Source: Polytrichum commune
Lineage: Eukaryota; Streptophyta; Polytrichopsida; Polytrichales; Polytrichaceae
DNA: 64,000 nt
Assembly: GCA_950295325.1 (NCBI GenBank)
Contig: OX485803.1
Coordinates: 59,039,554 to 59,103,553, forward strand
Direction: 5' to 3'
This document shows positions 23,333 through 34,987 of this stretch, piece after piece (position 1 is the stretch's first letter; each line of letters opens with the position of its first letter). The notes under the pieces are model-generated. The model was given only the letters and a program-made list of their open reading frames with translations. It was not told where the DNA came from and made no database searches. The position numbers and the translations under genes were made by a program.

Positions 23333-23472
23333 GTCAGTAAACCAAAGTTTGAGGGCTTCTTTTCAGTCATCTTTGCTATTCTGTTCCCATCTATATTGGC
23401 AGAAATCTTGCAAAGTGGTGAATCGTATGATTCGTGCTGAACTTGATCTCGTGAGGTTTCTTTTTTCTGCAG
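23333..23472 (+). other. 3'-UTR intron of receptor kinase copy 1
   Basis: AAAAG|GTCAGT follows four bases after the stop codon, and TTTTTTCTGCAG|GACCACAAGG closes the intron. The other copy keeps an equivalent intron (47269-47395) with AAAG|GTGAGT and TTATGCAG|GACGATGAGG. The junction is too close to the stop to be expected to trigger nonsense-mediated decay. Confidence 0.65.
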
Positions 23473-24759
23473 GACCACAAGGTAACTTGAGAAAGGTGAT
23501 ATAGAACACTAAACTTTCTAATTCTCCGCAGCAAAATTTCGAGTGTAATCTGGGCGAGCCGGGTCCTATCTAGCTGATGAAGGTAAACAACTGTGCTGAG
23601 GCCGAGTCGCAGTCGCTCTGCTGAAAGACAAATTTATCGACACGTGTCATTTTCTCTTATTAAGCTTATCGTGTATTAAGGAATACTTCATCCATACACT
23701 GTCATTCACAAGGAATTTTCTGTGATTGGCAACTGGAATGTTGTCGTGGATTCGACGACTAACTTGACGTTGCTGTCATCTCAAGCAACCAGCTCCAACC
23801 CGGCTCTGGCTTGATTTGGGGTTTATGAAGGTTCTGATATTGTAAACTTGATGCAGGTGTAGTGGAGACTGACGTCATTTTTCGAAGGAGATCAATTGGC
23901 AGGGACCAGTAGAGCCAAGGCTAACCATCAGTGAGTAGAAATTAGCTAGGAAGCTCACAAATCCGAAATTGTTTCCATTATTACCATCCGCTTGATGGCA
24001 GGATAGCTTAGAAATGCTTTGAAGGTATGTGCAAATTGTAAATATGTTACTCAGAAAGATGTTCAAGTTTAACTCGATATGGACAACCCCATTAACTTCC
24101 GAATTTCTTGTAAAGTGTATGGTGTCTGTTTGTGAGAACCCTGTCGCCTACAGTCTCTGGAAATTACCATTGCAAGCTTCGAGCGTCTAGCTAACCCCCT
24201 ACCGCAGAAGAAGCACCTGTCAGCCCTTATAGTCTCCATGTTTTGATGCCATAAAGCTGTATTATATGCAGATCTATTGAGGTTTCTCTTTTGATAATCC
24301 CCACTCGAATGATACCAGTGCCATCAACGTGCAATGACTATCTTCAAGCCTTTACTTGTCACATGCAGAAAATGTCATGTTACCAGTATTATGTCAAGGT
24401 CTTAAGAAATCCTCAGCATGAAAATTCTGCTGCATTGCACAGTGGATTATTCCAAAGCTCCTCAAATGCAGATGCAGAAATTGTAGTATAACTTGAAATC
24501 AAACATCTCATTGGCACATGACGGACAAACTTGACGCATTTTATTGCATCTTCCAAAGTGACATTGTTTCAAAGTGAGGCTTCAGCTCTGTTCCCTCACA
24601 CGGGTGGAGAATGTGTTCTCTTTCTGTTGGGTGCTTGCTATACAATTGGAGACGATTCTGTACCTCACGTGTAGGAATGGAGCTGAAACTATCTGAGCTG
24701 AGCTGAAAATTTGACCTGGTTGGTCTCAGAAAATACTCTGGTCCTCAATTGGTAATGAC

Positions 24760-24807
24760 CATGGCTAAACCTAAACCCTAAATGTTCAGGGTTTAGGGTT
24801 AGCCATG
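24760..24807. repeat. Telomere-motif hairpin
   Basis: CATGGCTAAACCTAAACCCT and AGGGTTTAGGGTTAGCCATG pair around an 8-nt loop. The stem contains plant telomere-type TTTAGGG units. It lies in a stretch of about 90 bp present in the left arm but missing from the right arm of the inverted duplication. Confidence 0.85.
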
Positions 24808-25320
24808 TTCATTCAGGGTATGAAAATACTCTTTTCCTCAAAAGGGTATGAACATGGCTACAACCTAAATAACCGGTTCATGGACTGCTAGTGCAAAATC
24901 ATCGGAAAAGATGGTGAGCAATGCAGCGGCCATCTCTTTAAAGGCCTCGGAATTTGGTGAACCTGGGGGTCATAGAGAACCTGTGAGATGCTTGGCAACA
25001 CAACCTGTGCAAAACGTGCCAAATTATCGTAGACAAAACACCAAGCTAAGTATAAGACTGGCAATGGGGCGCAGAGATAGAAACATGGATGGGCTAGCGC
25101 CCGCACTCCCGAGACTCCCTTCCTTTAAACTGGTGTCAGGATGTAAGCACCTTCAAGTTGTGGCAAAACTTTCGAGTCAAGTGAATGGTGAAACATGTCC
25201 TTAACCCATGTGCCAGTTTCCGGTGCAATCTCAAATCCCTCACACATACTCATGTGTCTTGTGGCAGCATGCGTAATCTCTCCTGCCAAGGGAGACCCTA
25301 CTTAGATGCATTTTCCCGCG

Positions 25321-28107
25321 TTGCAATGTGTTGCGTGCTCCACTGCGTAAAGGTGAAGCTCAATCAAGTTCTATTCTATCCTTTAGACAGTAAGGTTTAA
25401 TGTAGTCATTTTGGAAAATCCTCCCATTGAATACTCTCTCAAAGTGATCAATTGATGAGAATCACGAATTCACCTCCTGATTCTATTTCAAACTCTGGCA
25501 TTGTACCTCCATTATTATCATGTTCACATTGATGACCACGTATAAGCCCATGTGGTGCTCCATCTCAGACTCAAGTGCTCATATCTCGCAGCAGTAAATC
25601 TATCCCCCGTACCGCTGTAAATTACCAGCTGTGTGCATGTTGCACCTCCTAAGTAGGACTACGCACCCGCACTAATTGTATACCTAGTCGATGTCAAAGT
25701 AGATCACTTATATTAAATTCAGGAATTATGTGCACCTTAGAGAGTTGCCAAGGTGTCCTCGTATGTTTTTGGTCAATGAAATAGACGTGTTTCTTGTCTC
25801 AAAAGAAAGAGGAATTCAAATAAGGAAGTCAATCGATCCATAACAGAGAGGTGACGCATGTTGATGATGAGCATCTCACACGAAATCCAGTGAATTCACA
25901 ACATGAGTGAATGTGAGGACAGGTTGATCACACACATGTATGATGTGCTACCGATACGGCTTGGCTTCGTCTAACGGACCACATGCAAAATATAACGGCC
26001 TGGAGCATCATAACCGCCTCCAATGGAGAACATCCATGGCAAGGTGGTGACGTGGAAGAAGAGGTGCGTCCTTTGGAGACAATGGATTGTGAGTGGAGAA
26101 TCGACCTATGCAAAATGTTGTTTGTGGGGGATCCCTTTGTCTCTCCATCCGCCGTGATCCTCTATCTTTCCCCTCCTCTCTCGAAGCGTCATCTGCCCAT
26201 CGCCGATCTTATGGGTAATCCTGGGTCGCAAAAAACTCGGATGGGTGCCTACAAGTCCGTTTGAGGTTCTCAGTGCTGAAGAGTTAGGAATTATGCGACA
26301 TTGCTCAGCTCTTTGCCATCATGGGTTAGCCGAACACCGGGTAAGTTGTATATAAGGATTCTTGCACATCAAAGTGAGTCTACTACAGATTTTCCTCCAC
26401 AATGATCTCACACATCAATATCACACCTCGCAATGCCAGTAGCTTCTTTCCTCCCGCCGAAGGTTATAGGTAGGACGCTCATAATGTCGTAGCTGTGGCA
26501 ATTTTACCCCATTCGGGGTTGTTGCAATGATCGAAATGTAAAAATGTGGAGTGCAAATCCAACTGAGACAGCAATTGCACCGGTTCGCGAAGCGATACAG
26601 CCTGCTTGGTATGTTCAAGTAACACCTTCGTGGTTGTGATGATGCATGAGCTCCCGGCCAAGCTGTAATGATTTACATTAACTTTAGGAGGTTACCGAAC
26701 TCATAATCATGTGCTTTTTAGTCGTAGTCCGAAGTAGATACGGTTAACCTACATGGTGAAAAGTGTCCATGAGATACATCATAGTATTTGGTCGACGCTG
26801 GCCTGATGCATGTTTCTGACGATGCACATGAATCAAGGATTGCCCTGCCCATCCTCCCTCCCGTTATGATCGCTTTAGGCGAGGTTGGGGCGACGTTCCG
26901 AAACTGACGTATATTTATTCGACTGCACGGTTTCCTAGCTATAACCTCACAACTGAGGTTGAAGGATACCTGTCATCGATCGCTCGCTCCCCGCCCGTTA
27001 TTGGCAATGAAGAAAGATGCATGGAAAGTTGCACCCTAAAATACGATCGAGTAGGGATCCATGGGCGATTATGATGAGTGTCAGTAGTGGTTGTAACTTA
27101 CCTAGTTTGAGCAGCTCTAAGTTCTATTGTTGCAGATGACCCCGGCATCTGTAATCTGCCGAAACTAATTGACGAGAACACACATAATATTTCTGGGACT
27201 GAGAAACCGAGTGTCTCTTGATAGCTTCCAAAGTGGTTGAAGATGCTTCTTTTCAAGAATGGCTGACAACTTGCATCTCTCTCCTACACAGATATTAGAC
27301 ATCCCCCTATTCTTCAAATTCCAGTTGGAAATTTCTTAGCCCACTTACACAGTACGTCCTTCATTGTCCTGCTTCGAAAATTGATCGTTGTTTCCCGAAC
27401 AGAGATGTATAAATGAGGCGAGTTTGCATGCAATTGTCTCAATAGCTCTAAATTTTCCTGTTTTACTGCTGCGTAACTGTTCCCGGGACGGGCAGGGTTT
27501 CTTTCGTAGCAATCAATTTGCCCGAAGGTCTTACTGAGAAGAACGCAGCTATTTAGTTCACCCAGGACAAGTCTAAATCGACGTGAACATTTGCTCAGTG
27601 AGAGGTAATTATCTCTCAATTAGAGCTGATGAAAGTCAATTGTAACTCCGATGGGGCCAGTTTCATTGCAAGTCGGAAGGGGATGGAGGAATAAGGCAGT
27701 GATGACGCAGCAGGTTACAGAGCAATTTGAGTTGCTTTTGCACAATTGCAATGAGTGATCACCGTCACTTTACCTAAGAAGAAGTTTCCATCTTGATGTA
27801 AACCCGACCAACCTCCATACAACATTGCGTCCACGCACGTGGTGACGACTTGCGGTAAAAACATCACGATCAGCGTAATTTCCTTCATCGCAAGGGAAAT
27901 TAAGTTCAATATACACCACTTTCCAACAGAAAATTTGATAAAATCCAATACATTGTGAAATGGATGATGTCAAATCTGCAGTTAGCAGCTCGAGCAGCTG
28001 ATGCAGAGGCCTTGGCGTTGTTGCAATTTTGCAGGACTGACATGTGCTGTGTTGTTAGTAACCAACAATCAACCCGAAGGTAATTAATCTACAAGGGTGA
28101 ATCGAGG
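25321..28107. other. Intergenic between receptor kinase copy 1 and the F-box gene
   Basis: No recognisable gene. A 101-codon minus-strand open frame (27314-27619) has balanced composition but no family resemblance and no supporting splice context. Upstream regulatory DNA of the F-box gene presumably lies near 27.9-28.1 kb; no clear TATA box was assigned. Confidence 0.4.
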
Positions 28108-30221
28108 ATGGTCCCTCCAAGGTTAAATGTTGGGGCATCCAAGTATTGGTTGCGAGCACGGAGTGGCAACAGCACCGGTGGCAAGATTCTGGTGTCTGTT
28201 GACTCATTATACAATATATTCAAGGAGAACAGAGCGAGGACAAGAAGGGCTGACAATACCACAGCAGCAGTCCCGCCAACAATCACCGCAGCCATCCAAA
28301 ATGATCAGCCGGGTTCTCCCAACATGCCAGCCATTCGCAAGAGCGCAAGGCTGTTTGAGAAACGAGCAGCTCTGTTACGATGCACACGGGGAGGTCCACA
28401 GTACTGGCTCCGAACCAGGTCGAAAGGCAATAAACGTTCACTGCTCGTCTCAGTGAAGTCACTCTACCCCTCCGGTAGGTAATCGACAATCCTTACGTGC
28501 ACACTTTATAATTCATGTCATTTGGTAGCAAATTGAGTCGTGCAATATCAATTTCGGTACAGAAAAACCTAAGCAACACCTTATGAATGAAAATCCTACA
28601 AGTATGCATCCATATCCAATCCTTGAAGTCATTCAGAATTTCAGGAATTCATGAACACTCGGAGTTGATGAGTGGCCTCGTTGGATGACATGAATGTTCA
28701 CTATCTATTCCTCCGGGAGGTAATCGATCCTCACGTGCATCACTTACCCTGGAAATTATGACAGTTTTCAAGCAACGAGAAATATTGTGGGTCACCAATT
28801 TTTCCGTGACAAACGTGGGGTCAGCAATATGGATACCGGTTTATGAGAGAACTTAGGCAACATATCTATAAGAATATTACACAGTGTGCATATCCATATC
28901 CATCTTCCTTGAACTTATTCAAATTTTTAGGAATTCATCATCGCTTGGGGTTGATGAGTGGCGTCGTTGGATGACATACAATGATGTTCAGAGCAATCAG
29001 AGAAGGAGAATGATAAGAGAGCAAACTGTAGCGGCTGCGTTCGACCACCGCCTCGAAGAAAAAGTGCACGGCTGTTTGAGAAGAGAGCTGCGTCGTTGTT
29101 GAGTTGTCGGACAGGCAGGCCTGGCAGTGTGCGACGCAAAGTCTTGAAATTCAAAAGAAAGAGGAAGCACATCTGCTGGTTGTACAAAGGCACACCGTGG
29201 ATGGGAGGCTCTTACTCCAAGATACCTGATGGCCTTGCGGATGACCGGAGTAAAGGACCCAAATCCGACTGCCATTTGGATGGCAAAGGTAAAACATTCC
29301 TCTAAACCCTACATCACATCAGCAGTTCACCTTGTAGAAGAAAATTTAGCGCGCCCCCCCCCCCCCCCCCCCCCCCTCTCGATCATGAGGAGTTTCACAA
29401 TCCATGAGTGCTGATGGTGTTGCTTGTGATGGCACGACATCAGACGTGAGACTTAGAGCTCAGTTACAGACAGTGCCACAATTTTCTGATGATGCTTACA
29501 GATACGTAAGCTCATTGAGTGCTTTGGCAAGCCTTCCATTTGTAGTGTTGATGATTATGTAGAGGTTGAGTGAGAAATGGTAGTATGGATGTCGAGGGAG
29601 ATCACTGGGCAGTCGCATATAACTAACAGGTATGCATTAGAATCAGAGATAGGAATCTGGTGTGCCAAGTGATTTCTTCCAGTCTGATGCTGAGAGCATC
29701 CCTCAAGCGTCTGCGGCTGTTCGGGAAGAGATTGGCAAGTTGCCTCTCTTGGTCCGAGCTGTTGATGAGTATGTTCTCGCACCTTCTTCCGAGCCTCGAC
29801 CTAAACCAGTGGCCTACTTTGTTAGATGGTGGAGCCCTCTCTACCTCCGCCAAATTCAGCAAGGATCCCAACTGCCGCCCTGCCCTCCAACGCCTCACGG
29901 AGAGCGGTGAAGAAGACTTGCTCCAGAGCATTCTTGAGAAGCTCCCCCCTGCCAACCTTCTCCAAGCTGCTCGAGTACGTCTCTCTCTCTCTCTCTCTCT
30001 CCCCCCCCCATGTATACATAGCTGCACACACATCACAATGGTAAGTGCCTCATTTTTCTCTCCAGCTATGCATAAATTCTGGAAGGACTTTGTTCGGTGT
30101 TACAAGACGGAATCCCTCCATACATTCTCTGGACGGGCTGACCGACATTTGAAATGTAGGGAAGGATTTGAAAATGTATGGAGAGGAAACGAAACCTCCC
30201 TTCAGTTGAAGGTATCAACCA

Positions 30222-30265
<44 letters not shown>

Positions 30266-31279
30266 TTTCCGTGTATACATAGCTGCACGAACTTCTCATA
30301 CCCCAATGTACCTCATTTGTCTCTCCAGCTATCCCTACATTCTCTGGGCGGTGTGCCCGACATAATTCGAGTGTAGGGAGGGATTGGATAATGTAGAGGG
30401 GTAACCGAACAATCTCCCTTTAATTAAAGAGATCATTAGCCTATTGACTCCATTTTATTGATGTCCGACCGCCATATATGATGTGTGCAGGTATGTAGGT
30501 CATGGGCAAGGTTGTGTGAATCAGCATTCAAGGAAGAGTGCTACCGCAAGGGATGGTCTCTGCCTCGCCTTCCGCGTGGAGCTACCCCTGCATTTCCGGT
30601 TTGTAAACCTTCACTTCACTTTCTCCCAAACAGCTCATAACTCATGCTTCGATGTCGCATCATAACAACATTTCTTCATTGCATCATCAGGAATTTGACT
30701 ATATATATCTGCAATCTCCAATCCTGAAGCAAGCTTGTCCAGATCTTTAGGAAAAAGTATTCTATACCATCACATCACGTAGCTCTGGCTGTGGTGCAAC
30801 GAAATAGCATCCCATCAAGTAAATCTCACATCACCTGCAAATCCACATGATCAAGGATATTATCATGTCCACTTGACATCTGTATCTGAAAAGGAGCATC
30901 GTGTGCATAGTGATATGAAACATCTGACTGCTCATAATGGACTCGCAATCATGAATTACAAACTATGAATGATCTTCCAACCAGGAGAAACTTTCTGGGT
31001 GCATCGATCGGGATTGACGTGGAGTGACCCAAGTAGTTTCTTTTCTTGGTGTGGCAGTGGAGGTCATTGTACTACAGACACGCGTGCCGCGCCTGTGGGA
31101 AGGTGGGTGAGTTCTTTGTAAGGAAAACCCTCAATGGCAATTTTCAGTTTCTTCTTTGCGGTGGTTGCATCCGACTGCCGGACGTGCGAGATCGGTTGGT
31201 TCAATACTCCATCGACTTGTATGGTGTCACAGGAAAACTCTTGGTCCCTAGCATCAATGTCTCCAGGGGTGGCAGCTAG
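28108..31279 (+). CDS. F-box protein with duplicated basic motifs and a C-terminal CxxC finger
   Basis: Seven exons assembled from splice sites and phase: 28108-28474, 28992-29288, 29390-29505, 29653-~29772, 29864-29974, 30491-30598, 31058-31279 (about 446 residues). Exon 1 has two copies of a YWLR(A/T)RS...(I/L)LVSV(D/K)SLY unit. RKSARLFEKRAA occurs once in exon 1 and again in exon 2, in Lys/Arg-rich surroundings that suggest nuclear localisation. Exons 5-6 give an F-box (EEDLLQSILEKLP, LLQAARVCRSWARLCE, ECYRKGW), the SKP1-binding module of SCF ubiquitin ligases. Exon 7 has CRACGKVGEFF...LCGGC, a probable zinc-binding knuckle. Six of seven borders agree in phase. The exon 4/5 border needs either a ~91-112-bp intron with a weak donor or a frameshift. 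The start Met is a best guess. The substrate is unknown. Confidence 0.7.
28490..28990 (+). repeat. ~270-bp tandem duplication covering the exon 1 donor and intron 1 of the F-box gene
   Basis: CTCCGG(T/G)AGGTAATCGA...TCACGTGCA occurs at about 28469-28497 and 28705-28740. GGAGTTGATGAGTGGCCTCG (second copy GGGGTTGATGAGTGGCGTCG) occurs near 28660 and 28940. In the second copy the donor reads GGGAGGT rather than CGGTAGGT, so the duplicated splice donor is lost. Confidence 0.75.
29354..29376. repeat. Poly-C tract (23 C)
   Basis: An uninterrupted C run followed by TCTC and an AG acceptor used for exon 3 of the F-box gene at 29390. It lies where a polypyrimidine tract is expected. Confidence 0.9.
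29981..30415 (+). repeat. ~240-bp tandem duplication with CT microsatellites in an F-box gene intron
   Basis: Two copies begin with (CT)n runs (~29981-30001 and ~30219-30262), followed by GTATACATAGCTGCAC, CTCATTT(T/G)TCTCTCCAGCTAT and a CC(A)TACATTCTCTGG(G/A)CGG block. Each copy also holds a short inverted pair of the form CCTCCATACATT...AATGTATGGAG. The copies are imperfect, so the event is not very recent. Confidence 0.8.
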
Positions 31280-32149
31280 CCTGCAGATGCATCATCATCA
31301 TCACAATCTCTCCCACCCCCATCACACATGACACACACCATCTAATATACCTAATCCATTTCCAACCGTGACTCGCGAACTCAAGCTACACTCGCATTGC
31401 ATTTGTATTCCGAGGAACTAAAAGTCGATCACCAGCAGCAGCCGGTTGCAGGAGATTCCATCCATCGATCCACATCATAGACTATGTGTATATCCAGTGC
31501 GTTTCACTTCCAATATCTCAAATGCAACGTCATCATCTTCCTCTCTGGTGTGAAATTGGAAGAGTGCTAGGATCAAGATCACAACACAATTTTTGCAGTG
31601 TGCACTACCTACTCGTGGTAATTCCAAATGTGCAGAAACTTTTGATCGAGACCCCATCTTCACTAGAATGTGGAAGTCATTTCACTGCTCCAGAAACTGA
31701 GACTGTACATAGTCCATTTGAACCGTTTATGTTGGAGGGAAGATGATCATTGCTGATGTACTACTGCATTTGAGCCATGCTCAAATAGGGAAGGGTGGAA
31801 GAGTTACTCGAGTCCATATTTACACCAACAATGAATAATTCAATATGCTCACAAATTTTATACATTTACACACTAATTGGCACCCAGGAGTCAGACTGTA
31901 CTGTTGTCCAGGGGCCTATCTCTCCAATGCTTCGGACATAGTTTCAACTCCTGTCCACACTATTTAGTTGTACGTTCATATTCATAGTGCACACTGAAAA
32001 TGTTACCACTATGATGATTTGAGCCTCCTGATTGCATTTATACATATTATCTAAGAGATATTTTTAGATTTCTCATGTCTTACTACATGTAGACTAAAGT
32101 CTCCTTATCTATATCCTATTGGGTCCCATTGGTTATATTAAAGCAAATT
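31280..32149. other. 3' flank of the F-box gene, no further gene
   Basis: Begins with a CATCATCATCATC run just after the stop and then plain AT-rich DNA. A polyadenylation site was not assigned. Confidence 0.4.
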
Positions 32150-32345
32150 GTATGAAGTATGTCAACCACCTATCCCAAGATTGTCATCTTTTCTCAAGGT
32201 ACATTATGAGCAAGTCTTCAAGACTCTTATTGGTTCTCTCAGTCTCTGTATCCATTTCCGGATGATATGCAAACCTCGAACTAACTTGTTACCACACAAA
32301 TTAACAAAGATTTTCAAAATTCACTCACAAATTTACTATCACTAT
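32150..32345 (-). pseudogene. Degenerate Ty3/gypsy integrase fragment
   Basis: The minus strand read across stops and frame changes shows DSDSKFVSEF (integrase-core D..SKF..EFW motif) and, further on, pieces resembling the HP.TDGQTER.N..LED block. Internal stops interrupt every frame, so no protein is made. It is a relic of an LTR retrotransposon pol gene. The identification rests on motif order only. Confidence 0.55.
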
Positions 32346-32442
32346 CACAAATTATCTCTTGTTGTAACCCATAATGTACAATTATTTATTTAACAAGTAA
32401 CTAAGCTACTCCCGAAGTTGTCACAATTGTCACTATACATGT

Positions 32443-32660
32443 GAAATGAGCCACCTTAAGGTGGATGGGTCTTAAATGGCTTGTTTTCTTCATCAGACCC
32501 CTAGATTTGATTGGTATGTGGTTTGGTGAGGATGAAATAGCAAACATCGTAAAGACACATGTTTAAAAGAGATTGGACTACGTCTTCAAATATTAATAAC
32601 TACTCTACACTCAACATTGAACACAATTGGGAGGACCTATGTATCCAGTTAAGAAATCAA
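32443..32660 (+). repeat. Dispersed repeat, copy A (direct copy at 56277-56490)
   Basis: Shares GGATGGGTCTTAA (GTAGATGGGTCTTAA in copy B), AAAGACACATGTTTAAAAG, TAATAACTACT and GACCTATGTATCCAGT with 56277-56490 in the same orientation and order. The adjacent integrase remnant suggests both are pieces, possibly LTR-proximal, of one retrotransposon family. Confidence 0.8.
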
Positions 32661-33525
32661 CTAACATGTTCTTCTGATAACCATCATTTAATTTAGAGGA
32701 GGATGAATTTTAGATAATTTGTTTACACATTCAAATAAGACGCAATTTTTGTCATTGTTGAGGTTCAAGTGGTTCAAAACACTCATTACACAACATCCAA
32801 CTTTTTGTGCTCAAGACAAAATGTCCAAACCCTAACTCTAACCCCAATGCTCCAAAGTATACAATTTGACAAAATTTTGCCACAACCTTTGCCTAAAATC
32901 CTACCCAAAACAGTTCAACGAGCAGTTGGAAGTTTGTACTCCTACATTTCTTGAAACAAAACGATTTTGTACTCTACCTCCACATCATAGTAAGAATTAC
33001 ATAGGGCATCCCAGAGAACCTTTAACTCAATGACACTCAACTGAGCTAATGGCTCAAATAATAGCCATAAATTTGAGTCACTTTGATAAGTAGCAATTCT
33101 TCTTGAACCAACCTATGTTCTGCACATGTTGGTTTCTTACATACTCAGTTGTTGTCACCCGCAATACTCTTGACTATCTCCCAAATCCCCAACCTGACCT
33201 GACTTCCTTTAATTTTTGGATCCCCAACTAAAGCAAATGGATTCTTTTCATTGGCACTAGTTTCACTCACTATACTTAGTTTATGAATGCCTTCAACCAC
33301 TCGTGCTTGATGGTTAGATACAATCAAGACAATAGTCTCTCTTTTAGAGGCTTGCGATTGGGGATGATCATTAACACTAATTTTCTACGCATGACGTAGA
33401 AACACTCCAACTTGATGGATGCACTACACCACTGAGATTTAGGGTTGGACGCAACTTGCAACTCATTAGGCCAATAAACATGTGTTAGTTTGAGGAAAAA
33501 AACCCAAACATGTTACACACTTCTT

Positions 33526-33942
33526 TTAGGGTAGAAGGATTGTATTGTATGGTTTAACTATGGGCAAGGGGGTTGGTTTGTTGGGGGTCACCTTTGCACG
33601 ATGGGCGTTTGTGTCCGAGTTGGTGTGGAGGGGCAACATGTCCCGCAGAGAAATAGGGAGGGGTCCACTCTTTGCAGGTCGAGCGTCCATCCGTAGCCAC
33701 CGTTGAGGTGTAATACTATCACCAGGTGGAGAGTGGGACGCCTGGATGCAGTTGTGCTCTGTGCTCTTGAGTGATGACGGAGACGGAGATTGTAAGCATC
33801 TTTGCTTGGGTGGGGGAACATCGATGACATCGGCATCAAGAGGCTCCTTGGAGTAGTTTATGATGGACACGGCATTGCAAACAGTCTCATAGAAGAAGCT
33901 TCCGAAGTTTGAGTCACTAATAACCTCAAGCAAGGGCTCCAA
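33526..33942 (-). CDS. Hypothetical ORF upstream of a poly-A tract
   Basis: A 138-codon open frame. Residues include SFFYETVCNAVSIINYSKEP and a Pro/Ser-rich middle (VPPPKQRC, SPSPSSLKS), ending near TLLP. No known domain. A run of 40 A on the plus strand begins 12 bp beyond its 5' end. It may be part of a retroposed or transposon gene, or chance. Confidence 0.2.
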   Translation of the reverse strand: MEPLLEVISDSNFGSFFYETVCNAVSIINYSKEPLDADVIDVPPPKQRCLQSPSPSSLKSTEHNCIQASHSPPGDSITPQRWLRMDARPAKSGPLPISLRDMLPLHTNSDTNAHRAKVTPNKPTPLPIVKPYNTILLP

Positions 33943-33952
33943 AAGCTAATGC

Positions 33953-33953
<1 letters not shown>

Positions 33954-33993
<40 letters not shown>
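33954..33993. repeat. Poly-A tract (40 A)
   Basis: Uninterrupted A run. It could mark the 3' end of a plus-strand retroposed sequence (LINE/SINE or processed pseudogene), but no clear body or target-site duplication was identified. Confidence 0.9.
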
Positions 33994-33996
<3 letters not shown>

Positions 33997-34238
33997 AAGG
34001 GAAAGGAGAGGGAACATGTGAAAATTGATATACATTCCAGTATATTTACACAAAGGGCACACCATGTGTCTCAAATGAATTTATTATATTTCGCATGAGC
34101 GTACAATTCTCTATACAAATAATCCCTCAGATCCATGTATCTCTCGCTTATTGGATTACAACTTAGAAATTGAGGCATGGGTAGTCCGCTCCCCACAAGC
34201 ATTTGAAGGTATTAAATGAGGTCTAACAAAAAGCGGTT

Positions 34239-34667
34239 TTGGACCTTCCCGACCGTCTATGTAGGACAAACTATGAAGTTGGATGTCAGGTTCAAAATAT
34301 TTTTGGAAGCCTTGTCGTCCACCATCATCATGTTATGACGGGTGGGACGAACGTCATAGGGACAGCCGACCATGAAGGGACGCCGGTTCGAGTTAATTGG
34401 TTTCAAGACCTTAAGATATTGATTTACGGCGAGGTTGTTGGGCTACTTGACACTTTGCCATTGGGGGTGTATAAATTCTTACAAGACTCATGTCCTAGGA
34501 CCAAGCAAGGGGATTCGAGACCCATGAAGATGAACTTCACGATTGTCTGGGTGTTCTCGGACTTCATGGAGCTCCTCACGATCACCCACCATTTTGATTG
34601 GCCGAAGCCACGGCTGGAGGTACACAAGCTTGCTTTTGATGTACTGTACATAGGGGGGCCATCGTAG
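34239..34667 (+). CDS. Hypothetical ORF next to a candidate transposon
   Basis: A 142-codon open frame with residues such as MKMNFTIVWVFSDFMELLTI and HHFDWPKPRLEVHKLAFDVL. Composition is protein-like but I recognise no family and found no supporting splice sites. It ends about 50 bp before the left end of the candidate element at 34719. Confidence 0.2.
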   Translation: MDLPDRLCRTNYEVGCQVQNIFGSLVVHHHHVMTGGTNVIGTADHEGTPVRVNWFQDLKILIYGEVVGLLDTLPLGVYKFLQDSCPRTKQGDSRPMKMNFTIVWVFSDFMELLTITHHFDWPKPRLEVHKLAFDVLYIGGPS

Positions 34668-34987
34668 TTCGCGTCTTCGGGCTTGCAGAAAAGCACCATG
34701 GGGACCCTGGGACCAGAGTCCGGGGAGTTTTTTTACCAAAATCGGTAGATTTCCGATCTTTTATGAAAAGATTCGGATTTTTATTTTTTTGATCGGAAGC
34801 TACCTAAATCCAATTTTTTTTGTCGGTTAAATTCCGATATTTAACTTTCTCATTCGGTAATTTTCCGATTTTGTGAATTTCAATTCGGTATGTTTCCGAA
34901 GATTTGTATTGTATGTCGGATTTGTTTTTTTTAATATTATAAAAAAATTGGTATTATGCTTTTAAATGGGCGAATTTGAATAAAGAC

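Larger units (their letters stand above)
17150..25320 (+). repeat. Left arm of ~8.2-kb inverted duplication
   Basis: This segment matches the reverse complement of 45480-53510 along its whole length. Matching landmarks include the CT-rich stretch at ~17220-17280 (GA-rich at ~53390-53420), the entire receptor-kinase gene with its UTR introns, the CACATACCTTCA-type segment near 24000 (46740-46790 in the other arm), GGAGAATGTGTTCTC at 24606 (46110s), and the ATGGATGGGCT segment near 25085 (~45735). Similarity fades at both ends at roughly symmetric distances. Confidence 0.9.

Noticed and set aside
29660..30376. Single long plus-strand ORF of 238 codons
   Set aside because: Only the part to 29974 is coding (F-box). 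The rest reads through an intron rich in CT repeats, as shown by the GTACGT donor and the matching phase at 30491.
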